Positions 44,501 through 52,699 of a stretch of DNA of 64,000 bases are shown piece after piece. The translations under genes and the position numbers were made by a program. Position 1 is the first letter of the stretch, and the number at the start of each line of letters is the position of its first letter. Location of the stretch: positions 1 through 64,000 of the forward strand of contig JAUIJD010000003.1 of assembly GCA_030431475.1 (NCBI GenBank), given 5' to 3'. The notes beneath the pieces were generated by a model. That model was not told the DNA's origin, did not search any database, and saw only the letters and a program-made list of their open reading frames with translations. Origin of the DNA: Verrucomicrobiia bacterium. GTDB lineage: Bacteria > Verrucomicrobiota > Verrucomicrobiia > Verrucomicrobiales > Akkermansiaceae.

Positions 44501-45877
44501 ATGTTCCAGATTTCCGGCGACCAGCACCTCGCGACGGTCGCGCACCACGGGGTGGAGGGTCCGCGCGACGCGGGCTTTTCCTTCACCGTTCCGGCGGTGG
44601 CGAACTTCTTCCCGCGCGGTTGGGACCCGGTCCACAACAGCAGCGGGACGACGCCGACGGTGAGCCCCTACCAGGGCGACTTCTACTTCGACGGCAGCGG
44701 CACCCTGCCCGATGGCAGCACGCCGAACCTCACCGCCCAGGATCCGCACCACTTTGCGATCGTGGCGGCCGCCAATCCGCGCCAGTACTACCAGCAGGTC
44801 AGCGGGATCAACCCGTCGCCGCTCCACGACCGGGGCGCCGGCTACGGCATCGTGCGGATGGACAAGACCACGCGCCGCATCCGCTTCGAGTGCTGGCCGC
44901 TCTATCCCGACCCCGAGTATCCGCAGATGGGCGGGCAGTATGCCGACTGGCCGGTCGAGCTCGCGCAGACCGACAACGACGGGCGGGCCCCGACCGGCTA
45001 CCTGCCGGTGATCGACACCAACTGGCGCAAGGATGCGGTGGTGCGGATCTACGATGAATCCAGTGGAGAGCTCGTCTATTCGATGCGGGTCCGCGGCAAC
45101 CGCTTCCGCCCTCCCGTGTACGACAACGGCACCACCTATCGGGTCGAGCTTTCCTACGGCGACGATCCGGTGGCGGAAACCTCGACCGCGCTGGTCCCGT
45201 CCGCAGCCGGACCCGCGGCGATCCACGACTTCCGTTCCGTCCAGCCGTCCATCGTCGCGGGTGAAACCGCCACCCTGTCGTGGGACGTCTCGTCGCCGGG
45301 CACGCTCACCCTCGACCAGGGCATCGGCGACGTGCTGCCGTTCACGGTCGATGGCATCGGGTTCCTCGAGGTGACGCCGGCCGTCGACACGACCTACACG
45401 CTCACGCTCGACGGTGGCGCCACGGCGACGACCACCGTGAGGGTCTTTCCCGGCAAACCGGCATGGCTCGACGCGCATTTCTCGCCCGCCGAGCAGGCCG
45501 ACCCGCAGGTCTCCGGCGACGGTGAGGATCCGGACGGGGACGGCGTGTCCAACGCCGACGAGTTCCGCTTCCAGACCGATCCGAGGGATGCGTCGGACAA
45601 GCCGTTGCTCCGTGGCAGCATCGTCGAGGACGGCGGGATGAAACGGGTGGTGTTCGACACCGCCTGGCCGCTGGATGCCGAAGGCTGCACCATGGTGGTC
45701 GAGACCACCGAGGACCTCGACGAATGGACGCCGCTTCCGGCCAACAGCTACGAGGAGATCGCGCGCGATGACCTTCCCGGCTCCGGGACGGCGAGGATCA
45801 CCCTGCGGCTGGTGGACGAGCTGCCGGTGGCCACGCACGCCAAGCGCTTCTACCGCGGGCGTTGGATCGTCCCTTGA
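41585..45877 (+). CDS. Large secreted PhoD-type alkaline phosphatase/metallophosphatase
   Basis: A 1430-residue exported protein (signal MKSMMKRLFPALLLAAPGWLAAA). The N-terminal ~600 residues are beta-sandwich-like, probably carbohydrate- or surface-binding (GDWSFAETAEWFNLAGNQAT, FWFDDFSGSGG). The PhoD-like metallophosphatase domain lies at about 690-1110: VVAAITCQRISDGN, LLVALGDQIYEG, PTIAMPDDHDIYQGN, FQISGDQHLATVAHHG. The C-terminus has a beta domain, then DGEDPDGDGVSNADEF (thrombospondin-3/calcium-type repeat) and a terminal domain ending AKRFYRGRWIVP, as in the metzincin protease at 25591. It hydrolyses phosphoesters outside the cell or in the periplasm. It is a single gene. Confidence 0.87.
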   Translation: MKSMMKRLFPALLLAAPGWLAAAPIEIVNPSGEVNNGIDRTSIADASVIGWDADGGTAQVIDGGTDYGNGRWRLTIEDSAEAFQMTSHEIVAGDAFSLRFDAAMFAGNLPGEDFVPDLTLVGPGVRNGDFNSGTGGSGDWSFAETAEWFNLAGNQATQATRTNVGFDGTRNAVLAQGGSRQFGVDTGHTLSTGERFQASFVWRDASNWDDATDVVRVILYTTGNDQIDGARTVLETLDAPVSTTDSTYEPAVLTFGPVPALAAGKRLFAMFEGIGNGGFARLDNFTLQRGTVGSGVPDRQIIAELYVDDGGARLPVASRTYDFKTPFIGSWDHYHLAVPAGALDAHAGETVGVRFRSNGQAVGNFQSFDKVRLDVWPDSPPDGSFADDWNSTPDQVWAGPGYWANRLQDWEVDSGRVNCIRTGRDRRTLHRAGTSVRGHGGDFSLSVRTGLHLGSLSSGARTGFLVGAAPALDWRGALLVHDGLGRDFGLFVGLDGNGTPVIEDYGTGSVTAIATGVTPVGGFVEGSRLEFDATYASGSYLLELSVYDPSDTLLGSVSTAVPSDRVLGNFGLLSHRGGNSAAFWFDDFSGSGGALQEEPERHLAILGAMYTLSRGTLNLTAQLSPVDLATTPPVALEIWENEAWQEIATVPIDNTDSTSSYTATFRVPNWDVTIDREYRIRVDLGGTSYYWAGLTRKDPVEKEELVVAAITCQRISDGNIQNDGTDWSPVGIWHPHNDCYGHLTKHLPDLLVALGDQIYEGQPTPEDSNDDFIRQHDYLYKWYLWVLQAREVTRRMPTIAMPDDHDIYQGNLWGESGIATANQNSGGYEEPAPWVKMTERTQCSHLPAPDPYNPVQPAPPVNQGIEVYFTAMIYGGVGFAVIEDRKFKTGPQNPPVDLEQQFLIGNRQKDFLRAWADDWDGQAMKCVVSQSPFGNLHTHAGGGYNFNLNDKDTHGWPVHRRNEVWELLRLTRMFQISGDQHLATVAHHGVEGPRDAGFSFTVPAVANFFPRGWDPVHNSSGTTPTVSPYQGDFYFDGSGTLPDGSTPNLTAQDPHHFAIVAAANPRQYYQQVSGINPSPLHDRGAGYGIVRMDKTTRRIRFECWPLYPDPEYPQMGGQYADWPVELAQTDNDGRAPTGYLPVIDTNWRKDAVVRIYDESSGELVYSMRVRGNRFRPPVYDNGTTYRVELSYGDDPVAETSTALVPSAAGPAAIHDFRSVQPSIVAGETATLSWDVSSPGTLTLDQGIGDVLPFTVDGIGFLEVTPAVDTTYTLTLDGGATATTTVRVFPGKPAWLDAHFSPAEQADPQVSGDGEDPDGDGVSNADEFRFQTDPRDASDKPLLRGSIVEDGGMKRVVFDTAWPLDAEGCTMVVETTEDLDEWTPLPANSYEEIARDDLPGSGTARITLRLVDELPVATHAKRFYRGRWIVP

Positions 45878-45977
45878 GTCGTCGTGCCGCGCATCCTGCG
45901 ATAATCGTCGCATATCCCGGCGTGGAGGCTCCGCCGGCTCGAAATCGGGCGCGTTCCGTGTTAGATCGGCGGGCGCC

Positions 45978-46757
45978 ATGAGTTCGTGCTCGCTTGCCGG
46001 GACGCAGGTCGTCCGGTCGGTGGGGTCGTTCGTGGGGCAGATGATCGAGGTCGTCGGGTATGCCGGCACCCATCTCGGTGCCCTGCGCCGTCCCGCCGTG
46101 CGGCTGGTGTTCCACAAGCAGGTGCTGTTCACCGGGATCCAGGCCTTGCTGCCCGTGGTCATCGCCGGCCTGGTGGTGGGGATCGCGCTGATGACCCAGA
46201 TGCGGGCGTTGCTCGGGAGCGGGGTCGATCTCAACGTGAAGATGCTGAGGCTGGTGGTGATGCGCGAGTTCGCGCCCCTGCTGACGGCGTTCATCGTGCT
46301 AGGACGGAGCGGTTCGGCGATGGCGACGGAGCTTGCCGGGATGAAGGTGCGGGGCGAGCTGCGTACCCTCTACCTCCTCGGGATCAGCCCCGGGGACTAT
46401 CTTCTGGTGCCTCGCATCATCGGCTGCGCGCTGGCGGTTCCGGCGCTGACGCTGGTCTTCCAGTTCGTGGCGGCGGTCGTGGGTCCGGTGGTGGCCTCCT
46501 TCTTCGTCAAGCTCGAGCTCACCCCCTTCTACCTCGAGCTGGTCACCGAGATCCGGCTTCTCGACGTCGTGCTTTCGCTGATGAAGACCACCCTGCTGGG
46601 GCTTTCGATCGCGGGGGTCGCCTGCGCCACCGGTTGCTTCGTGCCACCCGAGAGAACGTGGATTCCGCAGGCGGCCGAGCTGGCGGTGCTGCGTGGCTTC
46701 GTCCTGCTCCTCGGAGTGGATCTCGTGTTCGCCCTCATCCACATGCTGCTGTCATGA
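45978..46757 (+). CDS. mlaE: MlaE family lipid-transport ABC permease
   Basis: A 259-residue inner-membrane permease of the MlaE/YrbE type. It has the landmarks VVIAGLVVGIALMTQMRALL, REFAPLLTAFIVLGRSGSAM with the conserved ATELAGMKVRGELRTL coupling region, and ATGCFVPPERTWIPQAAELA near the end. It works with an MCE protein and an ATPase to move phospholipids between the two membranes. First in a four-gene operon, it overlaps the ATPase-like gene by 4 bp. The length matches E. coli MlaE (260). Confidence 0.88.
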   Translation: MSSCSLAGTQVVRSVGSFVGQMIEVVGYAGTHLGALRRPAVRLVFHKQVLFTGIQALLPVVIAGLVVGIALMTQMRALLGSGVDLNVKMLRLVVMREFAPLLTAFIVLGRSGSAMATELAGMKVRGELRTLYLLGISPGDYLLVPRIIGCALAVPALTLVFQFVAAVVGPVVASFFVKLELTPFYLELVTEIRLLDVVLSLMKTTLLGLSIAGVACATGCFVPPERTWIPQAAELAVLRGFVLLLGVDLVFALIHMLLS

Positions 46758-47458
46758 AGACTCCGGTGATCGAGGTGCGGGGGATGGAGGGCGAGGGGTT
46801 CGGGCCGCTGGACTTCTCGGTGTCGTCCGGCGGAGGGGTGGTTCTCTCGTCGGGCTCGAATGCCGTCCTCGACGAGCTGCTCGAGCGCCTGGCGGGGCTG
46901 GCCCCTTCGCGGGAAACATCGGTCCGCATCGACGGCGGGTTGCCTGGGGGGCGGGAGCGGGAGCGGTTGAAGCGCCTTGAGGCGATCGGCTACGTCGCGG
47001 CCGAAGGAGGGCTGCTCGGCAACCTCAAGGTCTGGGAGAACCTGTTGCTGCCGCAAGGAGCCCGTCCGGCCGCGGCGCGAGCGGTCGATTTCGACGGGTT
47101 GGAGGGGCGGGTGATCGAGGCCTTCGCGGTGGCCGGGATCGACGAAGCGCGTGCGATCGGATTGATGCCGAAGACTCCCGACCGGTTGAGCCGCTTCGAA
47201 CGCGTCGTCTGCGCGCTGGTGCGGTGTCATCTGGCGGGCTTCCGCCTGCTGGTCGGCGACCGGGTGTTCGACGGGCTCGACACCGGTCGGTCGGGGCGGG
47301 TGGCGGCGCTGACCGACTGGCTGCGGGGGCGGCACGAGGGAAGCGCGCTGCTGCTGCTGCACCACTCATCAAGGGTCCCGGACGACGCGTTCGGGCTGAC
47401 GGAATGGAAGCCGGTCGAAACCCTGGCACTGGAGGACAAGTCATGGCTCGTTTCCTGA
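46754..47458 (+). CDS. MlaF-like ABC ATPase subunit with degenerate catalytic motifs
   Basis: A 234-residue protein aligned over its length with MlaF, but nearly every catalytic motif is altered. The Walker A position reads LSSGSNAVLDELLERL with no GKS/T lysine. The Q-loop position reads GYVAAEGGLLGNLKVWENLL with the glutamine gone. The signature reads RLSRFERVVCALVR instead of LSGG. Walker B reads LLVGDRVFDGLD, keeping an Asp but with Arg in place of the catalytic Glu. The D-loop GLD and the H-loop-like HHSS remain. It is in the operon position of MlaF, between permease and MCE genes, with overlaps of 4 and 16 bp. It probably cannot hydrolyse ATP alone. The open frame argues against a decaying pseudogene. 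Confidence 0.78.
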   Translation: MKTPVIEVRGMEGEGFGPLDFSVSSGGGVVLSSGSNAVLDELLERLAGLAPSRETSVRIDGGLPGGRERERLKRLEAIGYVAAEGGLLGNLKVWENLLLPQGARPAAARAVDFDGLEGRVIEAFAVAGIDEARAIGLMPKTPDRLSRFERVVCALVRCHLAGFRLLVGDRVFDGLDTGRSGRVAALTDWLRGRHEGSALLLLHHSSRVPDDAFGLTEWKPVETLALEDKSWLVS

Positions 47459-48453
47459 AGAACAGCGATCCGAGGTTCCACCTGGTGGAGCTGCGCTCGG
47501 GCATCTTTCTCGCGGCCATCCTGTGCATGCTGCTGGGCGCCGTGGGATTCGGGATCTGGAAGCAGGAGTGGTTCCGTGCCGCCAAGCGCTACGAGATGAT
47601 GGCGGAGACCAGCGAGGGACTGCAGACCGGCATGGCGGTCCGGCTCAGCGGCTTCCGGATCGGCAAGGTGGACGCCGTCGAACTGGTCGGCCCGGACCGG
47701 GTCTCGGTGCAGGTGAAGGTCTTCGACGAGTATGTCCGGTATGTGAAGGCCGACTCGCGGGCCAAGGTGCGGGGCGAGAACCTGATCGGCGATCGCTTCA
47801 TCGAGCTGACCGCCGGTTCCGAGGAGGCGGAGACGCTTCCGGAGGGGTCATGGATCCGGATCGAGGCCGAGCCGACGATCGGCGCGATGGTGGAGGAGCT
47901 GAAGGAGGAATTCACTCCCATCCTGGCCGGTCTCGGCGGGGTGGCGGAGAAGCTGCCGGCGACCGTCGATCGTTTCGACCGGGTGATCGATGAATCCCAC
48001 GCGCTGGTGGCGGATCTGCGTCGCGAGGATGGGGACCTTCAGCAGGGATTCATCAAGTTCCGCGAGGCGCTCGACGAGGTCGAAGGCCTGGTGGCCGAGC
48101 TCCGCGCGCCCGACAACGACATGATGAAGGGCATCGACCAGTTCGAGGATGCGACGCGGGTCGTCAACGAACACCTCGAGTCGATCATGGCGAAGCTCGA
48201 CTCGGCGACCGGGCGTCTGGACGAAACCATGGCCCGGGCCGGAGGACTCGTCGAGGAGGCCGACCGCGTGGTCGAGCGGCTGGGGGAAACGGTGGATGAA
48301 GCGGCCCCCGAGGTGCCGGACATGGTGCGCAAGGGGTCGCGAACCGTGGACAAGGCCGATGATGTGATGAGCGCGGTGCGTGACATGTGGCCGATCCGGG
48401 GCGGGGTGTCCCGGGACGACGGAAAGACCCTGCGGACTTCGAGCGATGACTGA
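47443..48453 (+). CDS. mlaD: MlaD family MCE protein
   Basis: A 336-residue protein with one N-terminal anchor helix (GIFLAAILCMLLGAVGFGIW) and an MCE domain (about 45-130: GLQTGMAVRLSGFRIGKVDA, VRGENLIGDRFIELTAG). A long helical C-terminus of about 190 residues follows, with repeated acidic/hydrophobic coiled-coil segments (PATVDRFDRVIDESHALVAD and GGLVEEADRVVERLGETVDE). It forms the periplasmic hexameric ring that shields lipids during transport. The extended coiled coil, longer than in E. coli MlaD (183 residues), may form a needle-like extension as in PqiB/YebT-type proteins. Confidence 0.87.
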   Translation: MARFLKNSDPRFHLVELRSGIFLAAILCMLLGAVGFGIWKQEWFRAAKRYEMMAETSEGLQTGMAVRLSGFRIGKVDAVELVGPDRVSVQVKVFDEYVRYVKADSRAKVRGENLIGDRFIELTAGSEEAETLPEGSWIRIEAEPTIGAMVEELKEEFTPILAGLGGVAEKLPATVDRFDRVIDESHALVADLRREDGDLQQGFIKFREALDEVEGLVAELRAPDNDMMKGIDQFEDATRVVNEHLESIMAKLDSATGRLDETMARAGGLVEEADRVVERLGETVDEAAPEVPDMVRKGSRTVDKADDVMSAVRDMWPIRGGVSRDDGKTLRTSSDD

Positions 48454-49264
48454 GAGCTGGCTGGCGGGCGTGGCGGTGGGCGCGTTGCTGCTGAGCGGCT
48501 GCGCCGGGTCGGGGGACGCCGTGCCACCGGTGGTGCGTGAGGCGCGCGAACGGGCCGACGACGGCCACGATGCCTTCGCCGAGGGGCGTCTGGATGAAGC
48601 GACGCTTTCGTATGGCGAGGCCCTGACCCGCTACCGCTCGATCGACGATCCGGTGGGGATCGTGCGGACCCTGGTGAACCTCGCGGTGGTGCGCAATGCG
48701 GCGGATGCCCGGTCGGATGCCGCCGACTGCCTCGATGCGATCGACCGCTACGTCGCGACCCTCCCCGCCGCGGACATCACGGGCGAGATGCCGGAGCTTC
48801 TCGCCGAAGCGGCCTGGATGCGGGCCTACCTGCATCTCGAGGCCGGACGCCCGGCGGCGGCGAACGAGGCGCTGGCTCGGGGACGGGCGCTGTCACCACC
48901 GAGCGACCTGCGGGGACGCTTCGACAACCTCGAAGCCCGGCTGCTTCTCGAGCAGGGACGGGCCGGCGAGGCGCGGATCGTGGCCGAGCGGGCCCGGCGG
49001 GCGAACCGGCGGTCGGGCGACCGGGCCGAGCTTGCCGATTCCCACCGGCTCCTCGGGTGTGCCGCGCTGGTCGCCGGTGATGCGGCGGCGGCTTTCGGAG
49101 CGTTCGACGAAGCCCTGACGATTGATCGCGAGCTGGCCCGTCCGGCCAAGGTGGCGGCGGATCTCGAGGGGCTGGCCGAGGCGTCGCGGGCGATGGGGGA
49201 CACCGTCAGGGCGGCGGCTTTCGACGAACGGGCGCGACTGGCGACAGGGGCGGGAGCGGACTGA
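48446..49264 (+). CDS. TPR lipoprotein of the lipid-transport operon
   Basis: A 272-residue lipoprotein (signal MTESWLAGVAVGALLLSGC, Cys19) followed by TPR-like helical repeats (DAFAEGRLDEATLSYGEAL, AAAFGAFDEALTIDRELA, LEGLAEASRAMGDTVRA). It is last in the Mla-type operon, starting 8 bp inside mlaD. It takes the place where other organisms encode the lipid chaperone MlaC or a LytC/ABC-type auxiliary lipoprotein, but it is not related to MlaC. It may be an outer-membrane or periplasmic partner of the MCE protein. No homologue with known function is recognised. Confidence 0.78.
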   Translation: MTESWLAGVAVGALLLSGCAGSGDAVPPVVREARERADDGHDAFAEGRLDEATLSYGEALTRYRSIDDPVGIVRTLVNLAVVRNAADARSDAADCLDAIDRYVATLPAADITGEMPELLAEAAWMRAYLHLEAGRPAAANEALARGRALSPPSDLRGRFDNLEARLLLEQGRAGEARIVAERARRANRRSGDRAELADSHRLLGCAALVAGDAAAAFGAFDEALTIDRELARPAKVAADLEGLAEASRAMGDTVRAAAFDERARLATGAGAD

Positions 49265-49372
49265 AGTGCGCCCGGCTTGCGATTCCCTGCGCACGGATTT
49301 TGCGCGGCTTTCAACCGGGTGACGGACGGGACATGACCACGTCGCCCCTGGGGCCAACGGGGGTTCGAATCC

Positions 49373-50620
49373 ATGCCTACCGACGAAACACCCACTGCCG
49401 CCCGCATCGACATCGTCATCGCGGCCATCGCGATCCAGTACTGCCTCGGGGCGATCTACGCGTGGTCGGCCTTTACGCCGACGCTTCAGGAGGCGGGCTG
49501 GACGGTCAGTCAGACCCAGATCGTCTTTTCGGTGGGGCTGGTCACCTTCGCCGTGGTGATGGTGCTGGCCGGGCGGATGCTGCCCAAGCTCGGGCCGCGA
49601 ACCGTCTGCCTGAGCGGCGGGATCCTTCTCGGTCTCGGCTATGTGCTGGCCGGCCTTTTCGGGGGGACGAGCTTTCCGATGCTGCTGGTGTTCATCGGGA
49701 TCATGGGTGGGGCGGGCATCGGTCTTTCCTACGTGGTTCCGATCGCGGTCGGAGTGCGCTGGTATCCGCATCGCAAGGGGTTGATCTCCGGTCTGGCGGT
49801 CGCCGGCTTCGGCTTCGGGGCGATGCTCTGGATCAAGCTCGCCGGGGAGTGGGGCCACCTTCTGGAAACCATCGGATTGGGAGGGACCTTTCTCGCCTAC
49901 GGGATCACGTTTGCACTCGTGGTCGGCATCGGCAGCCTGTGGATGTTCTATCCGCCGGAGGGGTGGTCGCCCCAGGTTCCCGCGACGAAGGCGAAGGCGG
50001 TGGATGCCGGACCCTCGCTGAGCAGCGGTGCGATGCTCAGGACCCCGCAGTATTTCATCATCCTCCTTTCCTTCGCCTTCGGGGCGGCGGCGGGCCTGAT
50101 GAGTATCGGGATCATGAAGCAGTTTCCGAAGGAGGCGCTGGTCGATGCCGGCTTCGACAAGGAGAAGGCGCTGGTCATCGCCGGCACCGCGGCGGCGGTC
50201 TACTACGCCCTGGCCAATGGCCTCGGGCGGATCATCTGGGGCATGGTCGGTGACCGCCTCGGGTGCAAGCGCTCGATCATCCTGATGTCCATCCTGCAGG
50301 GAGTGATCGTCTATCTGTTCCAGTTCATGGCCGGGACTCCCTTCCTGCTGTTCGCCGGAGCGGCTTTGATCGGATTCAACTACGGCGGGATCTTCGCGCT
50401 GTTTCCGACCATCACGGCGGAGACGTTCGGCGCGAAACACATCGGGCAGAATTACGGGTGGGTGTTCCTCGCCTATGCCATCGGTGGGATCATCGGACCC
50501 AATCTCGCCGGCAAGCTCGGGGACATGGGCAACTTTCCCCTGGCCTTCACGATCTGCGGAGCGCTGTGCGTGGTCGCGGGCCTGATCGTGCTGCCACTCA
50601 AGCCGCCGCGGAGCGTTTGA
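49373..50620 (+). CDS. MFS transporter, oxalate/formate antiporter (OFA) type
   Basis: A 415-residue 12-helix carrier. It has the OFA-type start IQYCLGAIYAWSAFTPTLQE, the MFS loop motif VLAGRMLPKLGPRTV between helices 2 and 3, and GLGRIIWGMVGDRLGCKRS between helices 8 and 9. OFA members exchange small organic anions (oxalate/formate, pyruvate or lactate). The substrate here is undetermined. It is a single gene between the Mla-type operon and a sulfatase gene. The T-loop-like string before its start is not a tRNA. Confidence 0.87.
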   Translation: MPTDETPTAARIDIVIAAIAIQYCLGAIYAWSAFTPTLQEAGWTVSQTQIVFSVGLVTFAVVMVLAGRMLPKLGPRTVCLSGGILLGLGYVLAGLFGGTSFPMLLVFIGIMGGAGIGLSYVVPIAVGVRWYPHRKGLISGLAVAGFGFGAMLWIKLAGEWGHLLETIGLGGTFLAYGITFALVVGIGSLWMFYPPEGWSPQVPATKAKAVDAGPSLSSGAMLRTPQYFIILLSFAFGAAAGLMSIGIMKQFPKEALVDAGFDKEKALVIAGTAAAVYYALANGLGRIIWGMVGDRLGCKRSIILMSILQGVIVYLFQFMAGTPFLLFAGAALIGFNYGGIFALFPTITAETFGAKHIGQNYGWVFLAYAIGGIIGPNLAGKLGDMGNFPLAFTICGALCVVAGLIVLPLKPPRSV

Positions 50621-50656
50621 ATGTAACATTCCGTCTTCCCGCCCCATATTGTGGGC

Positions 50657-52225
50657 ATGCTGAAACGTCTGCTACTCCTCGCTGCCACCGGCGCGGGATG
50701 TTCGGTCGCCGCTGCGGCTTCGGCGAACCCGCCGAACATCATCATCTACATGGTCGATGACCTCGGCTGGAATCACATCAGCGCCGAGCAGCCGACGCTC
50801 GGGACCGCCCCGAAGGTGTATCAGACCCCGAACCTCGAGAAGATGGCCGATGGCGGGGTGACCTTCACCCACGCCTACGCCCAGCCGAACTGCGCGCCGA
50901 CCCGGGCGGCGATGCTCTCGGGTCAGTATCCGGCCCGCATTCACAACGACGTGTACGTCGTCGGCAGCCTGAACCGCCACGGCCGCGGCGGGGTGTCGAA
51001 GAAGGAGGCGAAGTTCACGGGTCCGGCGCAGACCGAAGACGTGGCGGCCGAGGCGGTGACGGTCGCCGAGGCGATGAAAAAGAACGGCTACGCGACGGCC
51101 CACATCGGGAAGTATCACGTGGGCGGTCACGACGGAGAGGAAACGATGCCGGAGAAGGTCGGCTTCGACCTCAACCTCGGCGGCCACAAGCAGGGGCATC
51201 AGCCGACGTGTTTCGCCTCGAAGAAAAGCGGCGGGTGGGAGTTCAAGGGCGTCGGACTCGGCCACTTCGACCGCTGGGCGAAGCCTTATGATGAGGCCTA
51301 CCTCGAGAAGCGCGGGCTGCCGAAGTCGCTTGCCGGCACGCCCAAGCACATCAGCGACGCGCTGGGCGACGCCCTCGAGGACACGCTGGGCAAGCTGGCG
51401 GTGGGCGGCTCCCCCTTCTACCTCCAGTTCCACACCTACGCGGTGCACGGACCGGTGAGGGCGCGCCCGGACCTGCGGGAGGCGGCCATGAAGCGGGCCT
51501 CCGGGAAGAAGCAGGCCGAGTATCTCGGTTTCATCGCCGGGGTGGATGAGAACCTCGGGCGGATGCTGGCGGCGCTCGACGACCCGAACGGCGACGGCGA
51601 TGCCTCCGACTCGATCCTGGAGAACACGCTCGTACTTTTCACTTCCGACAACGGTGGCACGCACGCCGACAACCTGCCGCTCAAGGGCGTGAAGGGCATG
51701 TTCACCGAGGGCGGCACCCGGGTTCCGCTGATCGCCTATTGGAAGGGCACGCTCACCGCCGGCGGGACGAGCGATCGGATGGTGCACTCGGTCGACTACT
51801 ATCCGACCTGCCTCGAGCTGGCGGGAGGAAAGTGGACTCCGCCGGACGACGAACATCCGCTCGACGGCGAGTCCTTCGCGACCGCGATGTTGGAGCCCGG
51901 TACCGACAAGGACCGCGGCCCGGTGTTCTTTCTTTTCCCCGGCTACCTCGACAAGCGGGCGCGGCCCGGCGCGTGGGTGGTGGATGAGATCGACGGCAAA
52001 CGCTACAAGGCCGGCTACGACTACGAGTCGGACGCCTGGTCGCTCTACTGCCTGACGGATGACATGGGAGAGTCGAAGGACCTGGCCGCCGGTCAACCGA
52101 AGGTGTTGAAGGCCCTGGCGACGAAGCTGGATGCGTGGCTCGCGCAGGATCACCCGACCTGGAAGCCGAAGTATCCGATCCGGAAAGACGACGGCAAACC
52201 GGCCGGCCCGCCGCCGCTGCCCTAG
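50657..52225 (+). CDS. Secreted sulfatase (formylglycine type, family S1)
   Basis: A 522-residue exported sulfatase (signal peptide ending near AAASA). Metal ligands D34-D35 lie in IIYMVDDLGW. The modification motif CAPTR is at residues 79-83 in QPNCAPTRAAMLSGQYPAR, whose Cys79 would be converted to formylglycine. Further family motifs are GYATAHIGKYHVGG and LVLFTSDNGGTHADN. It hydrolyses sulfate esters, probably on algal or mucin-like glycans. The ATG at 50657 is preferred over GTG 50651. Its stop overlaps by 4 bp the stop of the convergent small lipoprotein gene. Confidence 0.9.
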   Translation: MLKRLLLLAATGAGCSVAAAASANPPNIIIYMVDDLGWNHISAEQPTLGTAPKVYQTPNLEKMADGGVTFTHAYAQPNCAPTRAAMLSGQYPARIHNDVYVVGSLNRHGRGGVSKKEAKFTGPAQTEDVAAEAVTVAEAMKKNGYATAHIGKYHVGGHDGEETMPEKVGFDLNLGGHKQGHQPTCFASKKSGGWEFKGVGLGHFDRWAKPYDEAYLEKRGLPKSLAGTPKHISDALGDALEDTLGKLAVGGSPFYLQFHTYAVHGPVRARPDLREAAMKRASGKKQAEYLGFIAGVDENLGRMLAALDDPNGDGDASDSILENTLVLFTSDNGGTHADNLPLKGVKGMFTEGGTRVPLIAYWKGTLTAGGTSDRMVHSVDYYPTCLELAGGKWTPPDDEHPLDGESFATAMLEPGTDKDRGPVFFLFPGYLDKRARPGAWVVDEIDGKRYKAGYDYESDAWSLYCLTDDMGESKDLAAGQPKVLKALATKLDAWLAQDHPTWKPKYPIRKDDGKPAGPPPLP

Positions 52226-52509
52226 TTCGACGACTCGGCGAGGTGCGCCTTCACGGCGCGGTCGGCGGCGTTGATATCGGCGTCGGTGGCATCCGGGTCG
52301 CGCATGATCAGCGTCCCGTTGGAGGCATAGACGAGCGTGCGTCCCGAGGTGGTGACTTCGAGGTTGCCGCCGGGCAGGACGCGGAGGTCCGGAGCGGTGG
52401 TGGCTGGTTCGGTCGGAGCGGTGGCGCGCGGCTCGCCGGGCACCCCGACACAGCAGGGGATGGCGAGGGCGGCGAGCAGGGCGAATGCGGGAGCGAGGAG
52501 AGCTTTCAT
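52222..52509 (-). CDS. Small exported (probably lipid-anchored) hypothetical protein
   Basis: A 95-residue protein with a signal peptide MKALLAPAFALLAALAIPCC, where the CC could be a lipobox cysteine. A low-complexity Pro/Thr/Ala linker is followed by LRVLPGGNLEVTTSGRTLVY. Its conserved-looking core is ASNGTLIMRDPDATDADINAADRAV. No function is recognised. It is convergent with the first sulfatase gene (4-bp overlap) and lies between two sulfatase genes. The upstream gap to 52699 contains a REP-like palindrome. Confidence 0.6.
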   Translation of the reverse strand: MKALLAPAFALLAALAIPCCVGVPGEPRATAPTEPATTAPDLRVLPGGNLEVTTSGRTLVYASNGTLIMRDPDATDADINAADRAVKAHLAESSN

Positions 52510-52593
52510 CACGTGGGAAGCGGGGAATGAATGGGGAGTGTCCCGACCGTCGGTGAAATCGGGAATGGGCGCGAGTGAATTTGGGACGAGCCG

Positions 52594-52640
52594 GGAGGGG
52601 TGGCGCAAAGCTCGGCTTTGCGAGCGATCGCCACCGCTCC
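52594..52640. repeat. Extended REP-like palindrome
   Basis: From GGAG (52594) to CTCC (52640) the segment is a compound palindrome: outer arms GGTGGCG/CGCCACC and an inner hairpin GCAAAGC-TC-GGCTTTGC. Read on the minus strand, it starts GGAGCGGTGGCG, close to the GGAGCGC head of the other REP copies. It lies in the 190-bp gap before the second sulfatase gene. Confidence 0.55.
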
Positions 52641-52699
52641 GGTGATGGTGGGAACCACGTTTTGCGAAAGTCCGGGGGATCGCGGCGTATCCGGGGGCG

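Noticed and set aside
40550-46294. A 1914-codon open frame on the minus strand through the homocysteine methyltransferase and the PhoD-type gene
   Set aside because: Only the last 301 codons carry a recognisable domain. The rest mirrors the high-GC codon pattern of the plus-strand PhoD gene and contains no motif.
49340-49375. T-loop-like string GGGGGTTCGAATCC suggesting a tRNA
   Set aside because: No acceptor, D or anticodon arm can be folded around it, and the ATG of the MFS gene overlaps.
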